Assembly: GCF_032062135.1 (NCBI RefSeq)
Contig: NC_092863.1
Location: 17,827,926 to 17,891,925 of the forward strand
Origin: Pyxicephalus adspersus
Lineage: Eukaryota; Chordata; Amphibia; Anura; Pyxicephalidae
Length of the DNA stretch: 64,000 nt
Reading direction: 5' to 3'
In this document: positions 23,927 through 35,204 of the stretch, piece by piece
How the letters are laid out: every line of letters begins with the position of its first letter
Position numbering within the stretch: the stretch's first letter is position 1
Notes under the pieces: generated by a model
Told to the model about the DNA's origin: nothing
Database searches by the model: none
What the model saw: the letters and a program-made list of their open reading frames with translations, nothing else
Program-made: the position numbers and the translations under genes

Positions 23927-26900
23927 CACATGAAATGATTTTCAAACAAAAATGATCAGCATGACCCTCTTACCACATGTGCAGCATTCTTGTTCCATTG
24001 TTAGAATGGAAAAAGTGCTTATTTTTTTTACACTATTGCTGGCACCCATTTCAATGCAAATTTATTGTGCACAGGAGATCCCTTCTGTTATAAAGAACCC
24101 GTTGCTTCTGTTTGTTCTACTCTGAAAACGGTTTTCCCAAAAACATGATGGGAAAATTCCAAATCTTCCATCAGACTTCTTAAAAGATGGCTTTTTTTTT
24201 GTTTTGTTTTATCCAAAATGAACATACGCTACAAACTGGCTGTTGGAATACCAACTTCTGGTTACTGCAAATTTCAAGTAATGACGTGGATGGGTTTTGT
24301 TAGGTATAGAGACAAATGTATAGATGGCCCAGTAAACCAGCAACTCTGCCATCTAAGTCTCAAGCAGGAGCAGCCCATCATCCTGGCCAACTTTTGAGTC
24401 AATTGCAGTCTTATATAGCACCATGCTTGTGTAAAAGAAAAAACACAATTTTCTCTAACAAACCTTTTATGTCCCTTTGCATTTCGCCCATAGGAGAAGG
24501 GTTTTGGGGTAAGGCTTGATAGCCGAGGGGAAGCCTCTGGGGGGAACTCCCCACCCCCTGCACTCTCTGGAAGAGGGCCCTCTGGCATGTCGACTGCCGA
24601 CTCACGGCTTTGAGACGTGCGCTGTTTGTCCTTCTCGCTGTCCTTTCTGACCAACTGCATGCGTCTTTCCATCCGCTCAATGCGGGCCAGGAGCTAAAGG
24701 CAGGAGAGAAATGATTATGAATGGCGAAGACAGGCATGGTAACAGAATAGGTTTACAGTAAGGATTTGGATATTACACAACATGCCATGCTTTCAAGTTT
24801 GCATTTGAAGAACAAAATCTACACTGCAGATGTTTTTTTCTTTTTTACAGTGCACAGATATTTGTACCCTGGGTACCAGAATATGAGAGTTATGGGCCCT
24901 GATACTACATGGAAGTAATATAGAAGGGGGAGGAGCAGCAAGAGGACTCCCAGCATGGAGGTCTGATAGTGAAGAGTTACCCATCATGTATAACCCAAGC
25001 AGTCATTAGTATTGACATAGTGAATTTGGGATGTATGTATGTGGGGGGTGGGAGTTGGGTATGAAGCAGAGATTTTATGGAGGAGGGAGGGGGTACATAG
25101 ACATCTATACAGCAACCACATACAGTCTGCATTGCACCAAATCACAGGCACAGACACCTAAAACAGCCAGGAGACATGCCAAGTATGGGTAGTTCACAAT
25201 GCCTGAAAGGTGCAAAAAGGATGGTAGGGGAAGAACGACAATGTGTTAAAAAAACATAACACACAAGCTAAAAATGGCTCCATATTACATGTTCGTATGC
25301 AGACAAGCGGTTATATAAAACAAAAAGCTCACTGCAATAGCTTAACCCTTTGTTAGATTGCATCTCTAGTTCCTGCAGCTTATAAAGGGTTAACAAGGCT
25401 CTGCTGCCAAAAAAAAGGGTCCTAGAGCATGCTAGGTGATCCAATCCCATGTGGCAGGGAAGGGGTTAAGGGGGCAGACCTTCTGCTAGCATATCCAAGC
25501 TGCTGCAGGCTTGCGGATTCTATTAACCATTGCTGCAGAACTTCTCCTCTACATGCTGGGAGTTAAATTAAGAAAATAAATAAATATATCCAGAGTCTCC
25601 CCTTGCTTTCACCAAACCTTAAATCCATGGTATCCCATCCTCCTTTCTGTTGCCATGGCAGCCCATTTAAACCGCCACCCCCCTCCTCCAACGCCATGAT
25701 GGTCCTGTGTGATTCTCATGAATGTGCATAGGGGTGGAGGGGATTCTAAAGAGAAGGGGGAGGGCAATATGAAAGGAAAAAGAAGGGGGGGGTGAAGAGA
25801 GATGGTGAGGGAGGTGGCATTACCTCAGCCTGCATGGGTCCTTCCTATGGAGGGATGGTGAAGCAGATTCCCCAGCATTACAGCATGCAGGCACCAGCTC
25901 AAACATCCGCCCTCCATTTCCACTCTCCCCCCTCACAAGCATCCTTTCCCCTCTCTTCCAAAAAAAAAAAAAAAAACGGGCCCCCCCCCCCCCAGTCTGG
26001 CTGCAGAATATAGCTGGGAAATATATATGAGCATCAGGAGAATTGATCACATATCCGCTGAGGCTGCAGCTGTGATAAACTTTACACAATGCACCCATTT
26101 TCCCTTTGATGTTCCTAGCTTAGACTATATTATCATCATTATTATTATTATTATATTATACAGTATTTATATAGCGCCAACATATTACACAGCGCTGTAC
26201 ATTAAATAGGAGTTGCAAATGACAGACAGTGACACAGGAGGAGAGAGCCCCAAAGAGCTTAGACTTCACACATATTAACAGATCTGAGAACTATACAATT
26301 ATTATTGTCATGTGGGTGAATGCAGTGATCATAAATCACAATATAGCATTGAAGGATCGTTACTGAGAATTTGTGATGATGTCTATGTAAACTGAGGATC
26401 AATGTATATTATCAGGAATGGTACAATTGTCACCAAACACTAATTATAAATATAACAATATAAAGAAATCCTAGATATTCATACAAGTAGGGCTATAGTA
26501 ATGTATATGTGTAGGTTTCATGGATCATATATATATAGATTACATAAATTATGATATCACCCATTACATCCCTCACAGAGGAATGGATTGCCAATCATGG
26601 GATCATTCTTTATATGATATAAAAGCCAAACTTCTCCATCTGAATCCAATACAAGGATTGTATAGATCTGAGTTGCATTGCAATTCCTTCATTTTGATGA
26701 CAGATTGGGCAAACCACCAATGGGGACAATTGTTGCTGTGACAGCTGTCTGTCCGGGGAGATTTCCTCTGACTTGTGCCTGCAGATCAGGAAGTGAAATC
26801 TCCCCATTATGTATCTGTAATAATTATAATAATAATGATAATAATAATGATGTTCTATACCCCAGCATTGTGTAAAAGACGTTTAAATCCCATAGCAGGA

Positions 26901-27504
26901 AGCATTTCTCTATAGTCAGATATACAGCCATCATATTAAGCTATGCACAGCCCAGATTACACAAGCCGATCCCCACTACTGCATACGAGGGCTCCGTACA
27001 TAGGCCGCATCCCCAGGATGGATTTCTAAGTTGTACCGCAGTCCTCACCGTGTCCTTCTCGGCCCGGAGCTCCCCGATTTGCCGCTCTCGCTCCTGAATG
27101 CGGTGCTGCTGCTGCTCGATGAGGTCCAGCTGCAGAAGGACGATCTGCTTGAGGCAGGCCCCGGCTCCCCCTCGGAGTGGCGGTCTCCAGCGCGGAGGGG
27201 ACGTGGAACTGGAGGCCGGGGCCTGGCCTTGCCCTGTGGCCGCCGTAGTAGCCGCCCCGGCCCCGGTCACCGCTGCCCCGGCCGCTCCCCCGCCGCCTTT
27301 TTCCGCCAGGGCCCCCGCTTGGCAGCCTAGCTTACCACACGGATCGTTGAGGAGGCCGATCTGAGCCTTCCCTCCCCGCTCTCCGGCCCAAACGCCGCCT
27401 GGCTGGGGCCTACTCCGGCCCGCAAGCCCCGAACTTTCCTGAGCCTCTTCCCCCAGCAAGGGGTCGACGTGCCTCGGGCGGCACACACTGGCTTTCATAC
27501 TCAT
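19047..27504 (-). CDS. MSL1: MSL1, scaffold of the MSL histone acetyltransferase complex, complete
   Basis: MSL1 holds MSL2, MSL3 and the acetyltransferase KAT8/MOF together for H4K16 acetylation in the nucleus. Eight coding exons on the minus strand, all GT-AG and in phase: 27504-27049, 24693-24464, 23888-23506, 22132-22068, 21911-21844, 20921-20797, 20322-20250, 19137-19047; 1491 nt, 496 aa. An Ala/Gly/Pro-rich N-terminus leads to a coiled coil (about residues 116-167, CLKQIVLLQLDLIEQQQ then LLARIERMERRMQLV), which dimerises and binds MSL2. Basic and Ser-rich linkers follow, then the PEHE region (about 322-460) with DLPYLSTMDMYLCRWH, WDIQRIREQRILQRLQLRMY and SFFPEPDD, which binds KAT8 and MSL3. 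It ends NFELPWLDERSRCRLEMQKK. Human MSL1 is about 614 aa; the difference is mostly in exon 1. Confidence 0.95.
19386..19700 (+). repeat. Full tRNA-type SINE in MSL1 intron 7
   Basis: Head with pol III box-B GGTTCGAATCC (19430-19440), a middle TCTGCATGGAGTTTGCAG and TTTCCTCCCACATCCCAAA, then ATTAGATTGTAAGCTCC and a TACAGCGCTGCGT...CTATATAAATCC tail ending in AAT repeats. Two other near-full copies are in the window. Confidence 0.85.
20250..20322 (-). CDS. MSL1: MSL1 coding exon 7
   Basis: 73 nt encoding ESVMITPYLPVVAFGRSLPK plus ITP and a split Gln codon; donor GTAAGT. Confidence 0.94.
20797..20921 (-). CDS. MSL1: MSL1 coding exon 6, PEHE helix
   Basis: 125 nt encoding WDIQRIREQRILQRLQLRMY, KKKGSQESEPEVTS and FFPEPDD, almost identical to human and part of the KAT8/MSL3-binding surface. 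Confidence 0.95.
21500..21518. repeat. Poly(A) run in MSL1 intron 5
   Basis: Homopolymer tract. Introns 3 to 6 otherwise hold no recognised element besides the repeat at 22310-22500. Confidence 0.7.
21844..21911 (-). CDS. MSL1: MSL1 coding exon 5
   Basis: 68 nt encoding NLDDAVFAKRHAKLELDE and KRRK, basic like the human segment. Donor GTGAGT. Confidence 0.93.
22068..22132 (-). CDS. MSL1: MSL1 coding exon 4, 65 nt
   Basis: Acceptor TAATAG, encodes PSWREHPIEPLQNLNDADILE after the split codon. Human MSL1 has about 17 extra residues at this join, so either an alternative splice site or a shorter frog form is implied. Confidence 0.88.
22310..22500. repeat. Dispersed repeat in MSL1 intron 3
   Basis: GC-rich segment sharing GCCAGGAGAAGGACCCC, GTGCACCGGCCAGAGCCGC and a GTGATGTCATGATGTCAC-like run with 9741-9960. 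The right part is a short ATGTCAC repeat. Confidence 0.55.
23506..23888 (-). CDS. MSL1: MSL1 coding exon 3, start of PEHE region
   Basis: 383 nt encoding KSAFGRAEHRTPVKRL to KKEECVA plus one base, with LPYLSTMDMYLCRWHRPPPSP near its end. A long A/T homopolymer lies just upstream of the acceptor in intron 2. Donor GTAAGA. Confidence 0.93.
23897..23926. repeat. 30-bp poly(A) tract at MSL1 intron 2/exon 3
   Basis: Uninterrupted A run on plus (T run on minus), 8 nt from the exon 3 acceptor, so it forms that exon's polypyrimidine tract. Confidence 0.85.
24464..24693 (-). CDS. MSL1: MSL1 coding exon 2
   Basis: 230 nt after a TTTAG acceptor. Completes the coiled coil (LLARIERMERRMQLV) and runs to GRNAKGHK plus two bases. 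The donor GTTTGT is weak but the human junction falls at the same KGHK/R residue. Confidence 0.92.
24694..27048. other. MSL1 intron 1
   Basis: 2.35 kb. It holds an adjacent A run and C run at about 25960-25993, a LINE-tail repeat at 26127-26290 and ATA/ATG low-complexity runs at 26818-26855. No coding signal. Confidence 0.7.
26127..26290 (-). repeat. LINE-like 3' tail repeat
   Basis: TATTTATATAGCGCCAACAT, TACACAGCGCTGTACATTAA and TGCAAATGACAGACAG then CAGGAGGAGAGAGCCC. The same unit occurs at 31207 and 33290. Its end equals the SINE tail. Confidence 0.7.
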
Positions 27505-27720
27505 GACTCCTCCTCGGGCCCGGCATCCTCCTGCAGCCTCGAGTGAGGGGAGGAGGCCGAGGCCCCCGGGGCGCACTTCACACAGAACCGAAGAGGAGGA
27601 ACCCGCACAAGATGGCGGACGGGGAGGAGGAAGGCGGCCTAGAGCTGTGCTGCAGATACGGGAGAGAGGAGGGAGAGGCGGCCGGGGCCCAACACCGAAC
27701 TACACACACGACACTGGCCC
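26990..27720 (-). promoter_or_regulatory. MSL1: MSL1 CpG island and promoter
   Basis: GC-rich, CpG-dense DNA covering exon 1 and about 200 bp upstream. AAGATGGCGG at 27609-27618 is the YY1 core found near many vertebrate start sites. No TATA box. It may fire in both directions. Confidence 0.7.
27049..27504 (-). CDS. MSL1: MSL1 coding exon 1 (residues 1-152)
   Basis: Start chosen at ATG 27504-27502 (MSMKASV), the counterpart of human MTMRSAV. A Met 6 nt downstream and an in-frame Met 72 nt upstream are less likely. Low-complexity Gly/Ala/Pro, then the coiled coil up to RAEKDT, ending phase 0 at GTGAGG. Confidence 0.92.
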
Positions 27721-28541
27721 ATACAGGAGACCCAGGCGGCGTGTGTGCTCCATACACAACACAAGGGTGTGTTCTGCAGTGTTATGGGGCGGGTACAATG
27801 TGTCAGCACTAAGCACAGGCAGCCTGAGGCGGCATTTATACCTCGCACTACCCGTCTGTCAGGCGTACTCATACAATCACAGAAATCTTTACATGTATGG
27901 AGAACCCCGAGCTATTCCCTCAAAACTCCCCCAAACCGAGCTATTCCCTGAAAACTCCCCTAAACCGAGCTATTCCCTCACAATTACCCAAACCGAGCCC
28001 TTCCCTCACAATCACCTCAAACTGAGCCCTTACTTTACAATTACCCCAAACCGAGCCTTTTCGTCACAATTACCCCAAACTGAGCCTTTCCCTCACAACC
28101 AAACTGAGCCTTTCCCTCACAATCACCCCAAACTGAGCCCTTCCCCCACAATTACCCCAAACCGAGCCTTTCCCTCACAACTCTCCCAAACCGAGCCTTT
28201 TCCTCACAACCAAACTGAGATCTTCCCTCACAACCAAACTGAGCCCTTCCCTCACAATTACCCCAAACTGAGCCTTTCCCTCACAATTACCCCAAACCAA
28301 GCCTTTCCCCCAGAACTCCCCCAAACCGAGCCTTTCCCTCACAACCAAACAGCCTTTCCCTCACAATTACCCCAAACTGAACCTTTATCTCACAAAAACC
28401 CATACGAGCCTTTCCCTCACAACTCCCCCAACCTAAGCCTTTCCCTCACAACTCCCCCAACCTAAGCCTTTCCCTCACAACTCCCCAAACCAAGCCTTTC
28501 CCTCACAACTCCCCCAAACTGAGCCTTTCCCTCACAATTAC

Positions 28542-28677
28542 NNNNNNNNNNNNNNNNNNNNNNNNNNNNNNNNNNNNNNNNNNNNNNNNNNNNNNNNNNN
28601 NNNNNNNNNNNNNNNNNNNNNNNNNNNNNNNNNNNNNNNNNNNNNNNNNNNNNNNNNNNNNNNNNNNNNNNNNNNNN
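28542..28677. other. Assembly gap (N)
   Basis: 136 N within the minisatellite. Confidence 1.
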
Positions 28678-29843
28678 AATTACCCCAAACCGAGCCTTTC
28701 CCTCACAATTACCCCAAACCGAGCTATTCCCTCACAACAAAACCAAGCCTTTCCCACACAATTACCCCAAACTGAGCCTTTCCCTCACAACTCCCCCAAA
28801 CCTAGCCTTTCCCTCACAACTCCCCCAAACCCAACCTTTCCCTCACAATTACCCCAAACCAAGCCTTTCCCTCACAATTACCCCAAAACCGAGCTATTCC
28901 CTTACAACCAAACCGAGCCTTTACCTCACAATTACCCCAAACCGAGATATTCCCTTACAACCAAACCAAGCCTTTCCCTCACAATTTCCCCAAACCGAGC
29001 TATTCCCTCACAACCAAACCTAGCCTTTCCCTCACAACTCTCCCAAACTGTGCCTTTCCCTCACAATTACCCCAAACCTAACCTTTCCCTCACAACGCTC
29101 CCAAACTGAGCCTTTTCAATACAATTATGCCAAACCAAGCCTTTCCCACACAGCCCCCCCCCCCCAAACTGAGCCTTTCCCTCACAATTACCCCAAACTG
29201 AGCCTTTACCTCACAATTACCCCAAACCAAGCCTTTTCCTCACAACTCCCCCAAACCGAGCCTTCCCCTCACAATTACCCCAAACTGAGCCTTTTCCTCA
29301 CAATTACCCCAAACAGAGCCCTTCCTTTACAATTACCCCAAACCTAGCCTTTCCCTCACAACTCCCCCAAACCCAAACTTTCCCTCACAATTACCCCAAA
29401 CTGAGCCTTTCCCTCACAACTACCCCAATCCAAGCTATTCCCTTAAAACCAAACCGAGCCTTTCCCTCACAATTACCCAAAACCTAGCTATTCCCTCACA
29501 ACCAAACCGAGCCTTTCCGTCACAATTACCCCAAACCGACCTATTCCTTCACAACCAAACCAAGTCTTTTCCTCAAACTGAGCCTTTCCCTCACAACTCC
29601 CCCAAACTGAACCTTTCCCTCACAATTACCCCAAACCGATCTTTTCCCTCACAACTCCCCCAAACCTAGCCTTTCCCCCACAATTACCCCAAATCAAGCC
29701 TTTCCCTCACAATTACCCCAAGTCAAGCTTATCCCTCACAAGCAAACTGAGCTTTTCCCTTACTACTCCCCCAAACTGAGCCTTTCCCTCACAATTACCC
29801 CAAACCAAGCTTTTCCCTCACAACTCCCCCAAACGGAGCCTTT

Positions 29844-30443
29844 NNNNNNNNNNNNNNNNNNNNNNNNNNNNNNNNNNNNNNNNNNNNNNNNNNNNNNNNN
29901 NNNNNNNNNNNNNNNNNNNNNNNNNNNNNNNNNNNNNNNNNNNNNNNNNNNNNNNNNNNNNNNNNNNNNNNNNNNNNNNNNNNNNNNNNNNNNNNNNNNN
30001 NNNNNNNNNNNNNNNNNNNNNNNNNNNNNNNNNNNNNNNNNNNNNNNNNNNNNNNNNNNNNNNNNNNNNNNNNNNNNNNNNNNNNNNNNNNNNNNNNNNN
30101 NNNNNNNNNNNNNNNNNNNNNNNNNNNNNNNNNNNNNNNNNNNNNNNNNNNNNNNNNNNNNNNNNNNNNNNNNNNNNNNNNNNNNNNNNNNNNNNNNNNN
30201 NNNNNNNNNNNNNNNNNNNNNNNNNNNNNNNNNNNNNNNNNNNNNNNNNNNNNNNNNNNNNNNNNNNNNNNNNNNNNNNNNNNNNNNNNNNNNNNNNNNN
30301 NNNNNNNNNNNNNNNNNNNNNNNNNNNNNNNNNNNNNNNNNNNNNNNNNNNNNNNNNNNNNNNNNNNNNNNNNNNNNNNNNNNNNNNNNNNNNNNNNNNN
30401 NNNNNNNNNNNNNNNNNNNNNNNNNNNNNNNNNNNNNNNNNNN
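29844..30443. other. Assembly gap (N)
   Basis: 600 N within the minisatellite, a round number that suggests an estimated size. Confidence 1.
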
Positions 30444-30470
30444 CCCCCCCAAACCGAGCCTTTCCCTGCA

Positions 30471-31750
30471 CAAACCACATCTCTTTTTTCATCTCTCTTT
30501 CACAACTGGCCATACTAGAGAGCCAAATTCTTGTCCTTTATCCAGCACAACCCAGATATTTCAAACTCTTCCCTGTCTATTTCTTCTCTAAAAGTCATTC
30601 TTCATTTTGTTTAATTGTAAATATAGAACCTGTCTTTCCCGTGACATAAAGGCCTGTCTATCACTGGGGAGCTAAATCCCTTTTTTGTCCTCCAAAACTG
30701 TCACAGAATGGCTAAATCCTGTTGTATTCCACAACTGACCCTCAACAAGTTACTAAACCTTTCTGTCCCCAAAAACATCATTTCTCAGTCCAGTGCAGAT
30801 TGCTTTTTCCTATTCTCCATCAGCTGGGAGACAAATCCCTTTGTTCCTTTCACCCCAAACTGTTCCCTACTGCAAGGCTATGTCCTCCTTTGCCACACAT
30901 CTATCCCTATATGAACCCAAATCTCTCTGTCCATCATTCCACAGCTGTCCCACATTTAGAGCCAGATCCCTCTTGTCCTCTTTCTATCACATCCCAAATA
31001 TGTCTATCTCTCTTCTTCACAACCATCTGTCACTGCTGAGCCCTCTGTCCTTTTCTCTTTCAGAACTGCCCCACATTTAAAGCTTATTACCTTCTCTCCA
31101 AAATCATTTTTCATTTTTCCTACTGTATATAAAACACCGTTCCTGCCTGTGACTGTTAACTTGCATAAAGGACTGTGCCTCACTTAAGAAGAACACAATT
31201 CTACTGTTCTTTTATTATTATTAATATAGAGTATTTATATAGCACCAACATAATATGCAGCGCTGTAAATTAAATAGGGGTTGCAAATGACAGACAGACC
31301 GTCACAGGAGGGGAAGAAAACCCTGCCCAGAAGAGCTTACAATCTTACAATTGTACAAGAGCCAATTTCTCCCAAACTGTCTCTGTACTGATGGACTAAA
31401 TCCATCTGTCTTTAAAACTGTCCCTCATTGTGGGTGCTGAATCCTTCTGTCCTCTCTTTCACCAAATGTTCCTGTCTCCTTCACTATTGTTCCTCACTCA
31501 AGAGCTGAATTTCCAGTTATCTCTTTCTTAGGTCTTTCTTATTGGGTGCTAAATCCTCCCAAACCGTCCCCTTTTTGGAGCCAAATCCCTGTGTCTCTCT
31601 TTTTTTTTCAGTTGTTCCTAACTATGGAGCTAAAACCCCCTCCATATCTTCCCTTTACAACCTAAATGTCTTTGTTCCTTACTCTACCTCCTCCTCTCCT
31701 CTCTCTACTCTTGTTTTCTGAATTGTGTTCAAAGCCTTCCCCACTCTACC
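30471..31750. repeat. Diverged tandem array, about 60-bp period
   Basis: A motif like GAGCTAAATCCCTNTGTCC, then CT-rich DNA and ACTGTCCCTCA, returns roughly every 60-70 bp (for example 30668, 30710, 30825, 30958, 31035, 31395, 31435, 31545, 31577, 31628). Heavily mutated, interrupted by a LINE tail at 31207-31350. Confidence 0.6.
31207..31350 (-). repeat. LINE-like 3' tail repeat
   Basis: Same unit as 26127-26290: ATTTATATAGCACCAACATA, CAGCGCTGTAAATTAAATAG, GGTTGCAAATGACAGACAG, then AGAGCTTACAATCT. Confidence 0.75.
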
Positions 31751-33289
31751 CAAAAAAACTACAAAAAATTTGTTTCACATATGTATAAACTTTAAGGCCA
31801 AGTTCACACCTTCATAGTGCGTGATCTCACAGGCATTATGGGGTGTTATATCACATCTCAATGTGTTAATACAACCAATTTATTTTTAATGGGCTGGCAG
31901 AACACACCAGTGCACTAAGATACGTACCTGATTTTTTTTTAGCAAACCAGTGCACGATCAGATGAGTTGGGCTGCTATTCAAAATCACTGCTACTACATT
32001 GTTTTACCCTGTGCATTTTGGTAATGCCAGTGATGGATTTACCAGCTAGTGCCATTTTTGCAGGCACACACGAAATTGGCTGATCGCCTGTCATTTTGAC
32101 AGGGAGGTTCTAGTTGTTATAATGTTTACAAATATGTAGACCCTGTGCTCCAAATTCAATTTATGCCACTTTCAATATATCACTTTGTCTACTAATTTGA
32201 ACTGTGCTCTGATTTGCATTGCTTACAGGGTACAGCTCAGCCTGCCAGTCACACCTTGCCTATGTACACTCCCAAAACACCCTCCATCCTACCATGGTCC
32301 CCCTACTCCTATTATCCTGTCTTATTCTTATTATCAGTTACCTCTGCATACACAAACACACACCCACACACTTGCCACTTTATTAGGTACACCTTGCTAG
32401 GTACACCCCCTTTGCCTTCAATCAACTGATTTTCATGCTCCCAGGTATGGTTGTGGGTGAATATCCCAGCATATCTGCAGTGACTGAAATACTCAGGCCA
32501 GCAAACATGCCACATTCAAAGTCACCTAAATCATTAAAATCACCAACGTGGCTGAGGGGTGAACATATATACCCACACTAGTTGTATGTACATAAAAGGG
32601 GCAGGTGGGTGGGGGGTAAGGAACAAAACTAAATAAACAGTATACTTTCCCTGTGAATTCAGATTTTCAGGATACAGGCACACAAAAGATTGTATGATGA
32701 GTTGCCCATATAAAACACAAAGAGGTGTTTCATTTTGGTTGAACAAAGACAGAGGAAGACCTATGGTTGCCAGGTAAGTTGAATATTTATTTGTCCTGAA
32801 TAAAAAAAAAAAAAAACAGCCAACATATCTTGGGGACTTTACCAGTTCTTCTTCCTAATAACAAATAACACTTATCAGAAGTGAACATGCAGCAAGATCA
32901 GTTGTAGCCAGTTAGAATATGTTTGTATAAATCTGATAAAAGTATGCTTGGTCCTCTTTTCATTCTACCAATAATACTGTTGTCTCAGGAACCACCATTT
33001 TGATGGATCCTAAGCTGCAATTTTTGTCACAATCTTATGCAACACAAAGTGACAGATGAATGAACGAGTGCTGTATGCAGCGCTCATTATGTTCTATGGG
33101 AAAGGGAGAATGAGTGAGTGGCAACTCACTGTGCTCTCCTCCCGTGACTTGTACAGCGGTTGTTCCCCATAAGTCATTCATGGATCTGTCCTGATGGATC
33201 CATGAATAACTTTGGGTGATAGACCATCATGAGAGAACCTGATAGATACAGCAAACCTGTAATAGATTTCTTAAAAATCGTTATTTTTA
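31751..33289. other. Intergenic
   Basis: No gene and no recognised repeat family beyond short CA-rich stretches near 32340. Confidence 0.55.
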
Positions 33290-33405
33290 ATTATAAATAG
33301 TATTTATAGAGCGCCAACATATTACACAGTGCTGTACTCACAGAAGGAGGAGAGGAGCCTGCTCGAAGAGCTTACAATCTAAGAGATGGGGGGAGTATCA
33401 CACAG
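33290..33405 (-). repeat. LINE-like 3' tail repeat, short
   Basis: GTATTTATAGAGCGCCAACA, ACAGTGCTGTACTCACAG and GCTCGAAGAGCTTACAATCT match the 26127 and 31207 copies. Confidence 0.7.
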
Positions 33406-35204
33406 TAGGAATGGGTATTTTGAATGTAAAAGCACCATATTACCACATAAAAACCCAGACATTTGAATGTATCCTTAGGGTGTGGGACACTTTCCCTTTG
33501 TACTAGTTTAGTCAGACTTGGTTGTGGGTATATAGGTAATGTAGTGTAACCTTCTGGATAGACTTGTTCTGCAACTCTGGGACATTAATAATTTCCTGTT
33601 ACTAGTAAAATTTTGACCCTTATCTCATACTCCAGGACACGTGAATGAGAGGATATATCTTTTCAGGTTTGGAAGGTGTGGTCACATCCTGAAAAGATAA
33701 TATCAGCCATGAGAATCCTTAGTAACCTGTATGACAGCAAACAAAGGATCCTTGGGATACTTAGGTACATTAATGTGTGACACATACACCTGGTATTTGC
33801 TAACCACTTTTTATAAACGTTTTTGTCATTTCACAACATTCACTAAGACTTACGCAACTAAAACACATTGATAAATCACAATAAATTTGGTGTGTTGTTA
33901 CTTGTCTTTACATAATCTCCATGTGTTATAACTAAAGTTAATATATTACGTCCTGAGTAATTAACATTGTGTGGCTGGACACAAAGGTATTACAATGATG
34001 TTTTGATATTAACATTCATCATTTCATTATTCAGAGTGATAAACAGAGAAAAAATTTTGTGTACAGAGTTGGCTTTAGTAAACTAAAATTGGGTTGTTCT
34101 GGGTTACTAAACATTCAAATTGTGGAACTGTCCTTAATGAATATACAGATAATTTCATTAACTATTTTTAAAAGAAAATATATGAATTGCCCTTGCTAAT
34201 CTCTTACATAAATGCTAGCTGCCTGACTGGTATGCTGACCCTCAGTCTTCATTACTTACTTTGCCATTAACATGAATCGATTATTCTTCTCAGCCAAACC
34301 GGAGCAGAATAGAGGTCTTTATCTGCACACTTGTTTCAGAATAGTGACTCAAAAGAAGTAAATTTGACATTCACTGAAACATTCCCTGGTGGAAAATCAG
34401 TTACTGTCATTAAAACACATGGATCTGGATGATTTTCCACAAAGGAATATTTCAGTGAATGTCCAATTCACTGCTTTATAAATAGACCCCAGGATATTGA
34501 ACCAATAGAGCCAGCATGACAGTCAGGGATCCAACCTTGAATAAGTCAGTGAAAACAACTTCATACTTGTAGGCTGTGTTTGCTAGAAAATGTTTTAAAG
34601 ATAATAGATACAAATGTGTAATGTTAAAGAGAGAGAAAGCGATAAAATATATGTCAGGTCTTTATTTATTTCTGTCATTGGTAGAGATTTTTAACTCGGA
34701 TGGTAGGGTGAGCAGGTTCAATTGTGGGGCTTTGGCATTACATTTTGGCATTAAAGTAAGCTTCCTGCTTCCAGGAAGTTATGTAAAGTCCACTGCCGAC
34801 ATTCTCTACTAGCTGCGATCTACACACATTGCACAGACTTGGTGATCATGTCACTGAATCCAAATTATGTTATATAATAAAAGTTAAACGCTTTTTTAAT
34901 TATTTCATTAGCATGTTGATGAGGGAGCAATGGGGAACCATGGAAGGCAAAAGATTAACTTTAATTGATATCTACCTAATTTACAACTAGAGAAAAGTTC
35001 CATCTATTATCCACTGTATCTAAAAACTGGCTGGGGTTTGGCATTAATGTACATTTTATTTGTCTATCTTTATAATATATGTTCTGTCCTGTACTGATGC
35101 CTCTTGCTGCATTTTACCTCCAGAGGGCAGCATACAATCTGCTAGCTCCAACTCAATTAACCAGCGCAGAAAACAAAAAGTTTCATTATTGGAATGCAAT
35201 AGGC
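33406..35204. other. Intergenic with one fold-back element
   Basis: A fold-back element at about 34354-34494 has arms GACATTCACTGAAACATTCC and TATTTCAGTGAATGTCC plus TGGAAAATCA/TGATTTTCCA. Otherwise nothing recognised. Confidence 0.55.

Larger units (their letters stand above)
27890..30470. repeat. 29-bp minisatellite array, with two gaps
   Basis: Head-to-tail variants of a unit made of CCGAGCCTTTCCCTCACAAT plus TACCCCAAA (29 bp), with shorter forms lacking the TTACCCC part and ACTCCCCC forms. More than 60 units are visible. The plus strand is almost free of G outside GAGCC. Gaps of N interrupt it at 28542-28677 and 29844-30443; true length is unknown. Confidence 0.95.

Noticed and set aside
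27503..28465. 320-residue plus-strand open frame with a repeating PFPHN/PKLS pattern
   Set aside because: It starts antisense to MSL1 exon 1 and then simply reads through the 29-bp minisatellite, whose units avoid stops by composition. No domain and no conserved start.
29763..30513. Three minus-strand frames of over 225 residues
   Set aside because: Almost all of each is translated N from the assembly gap.
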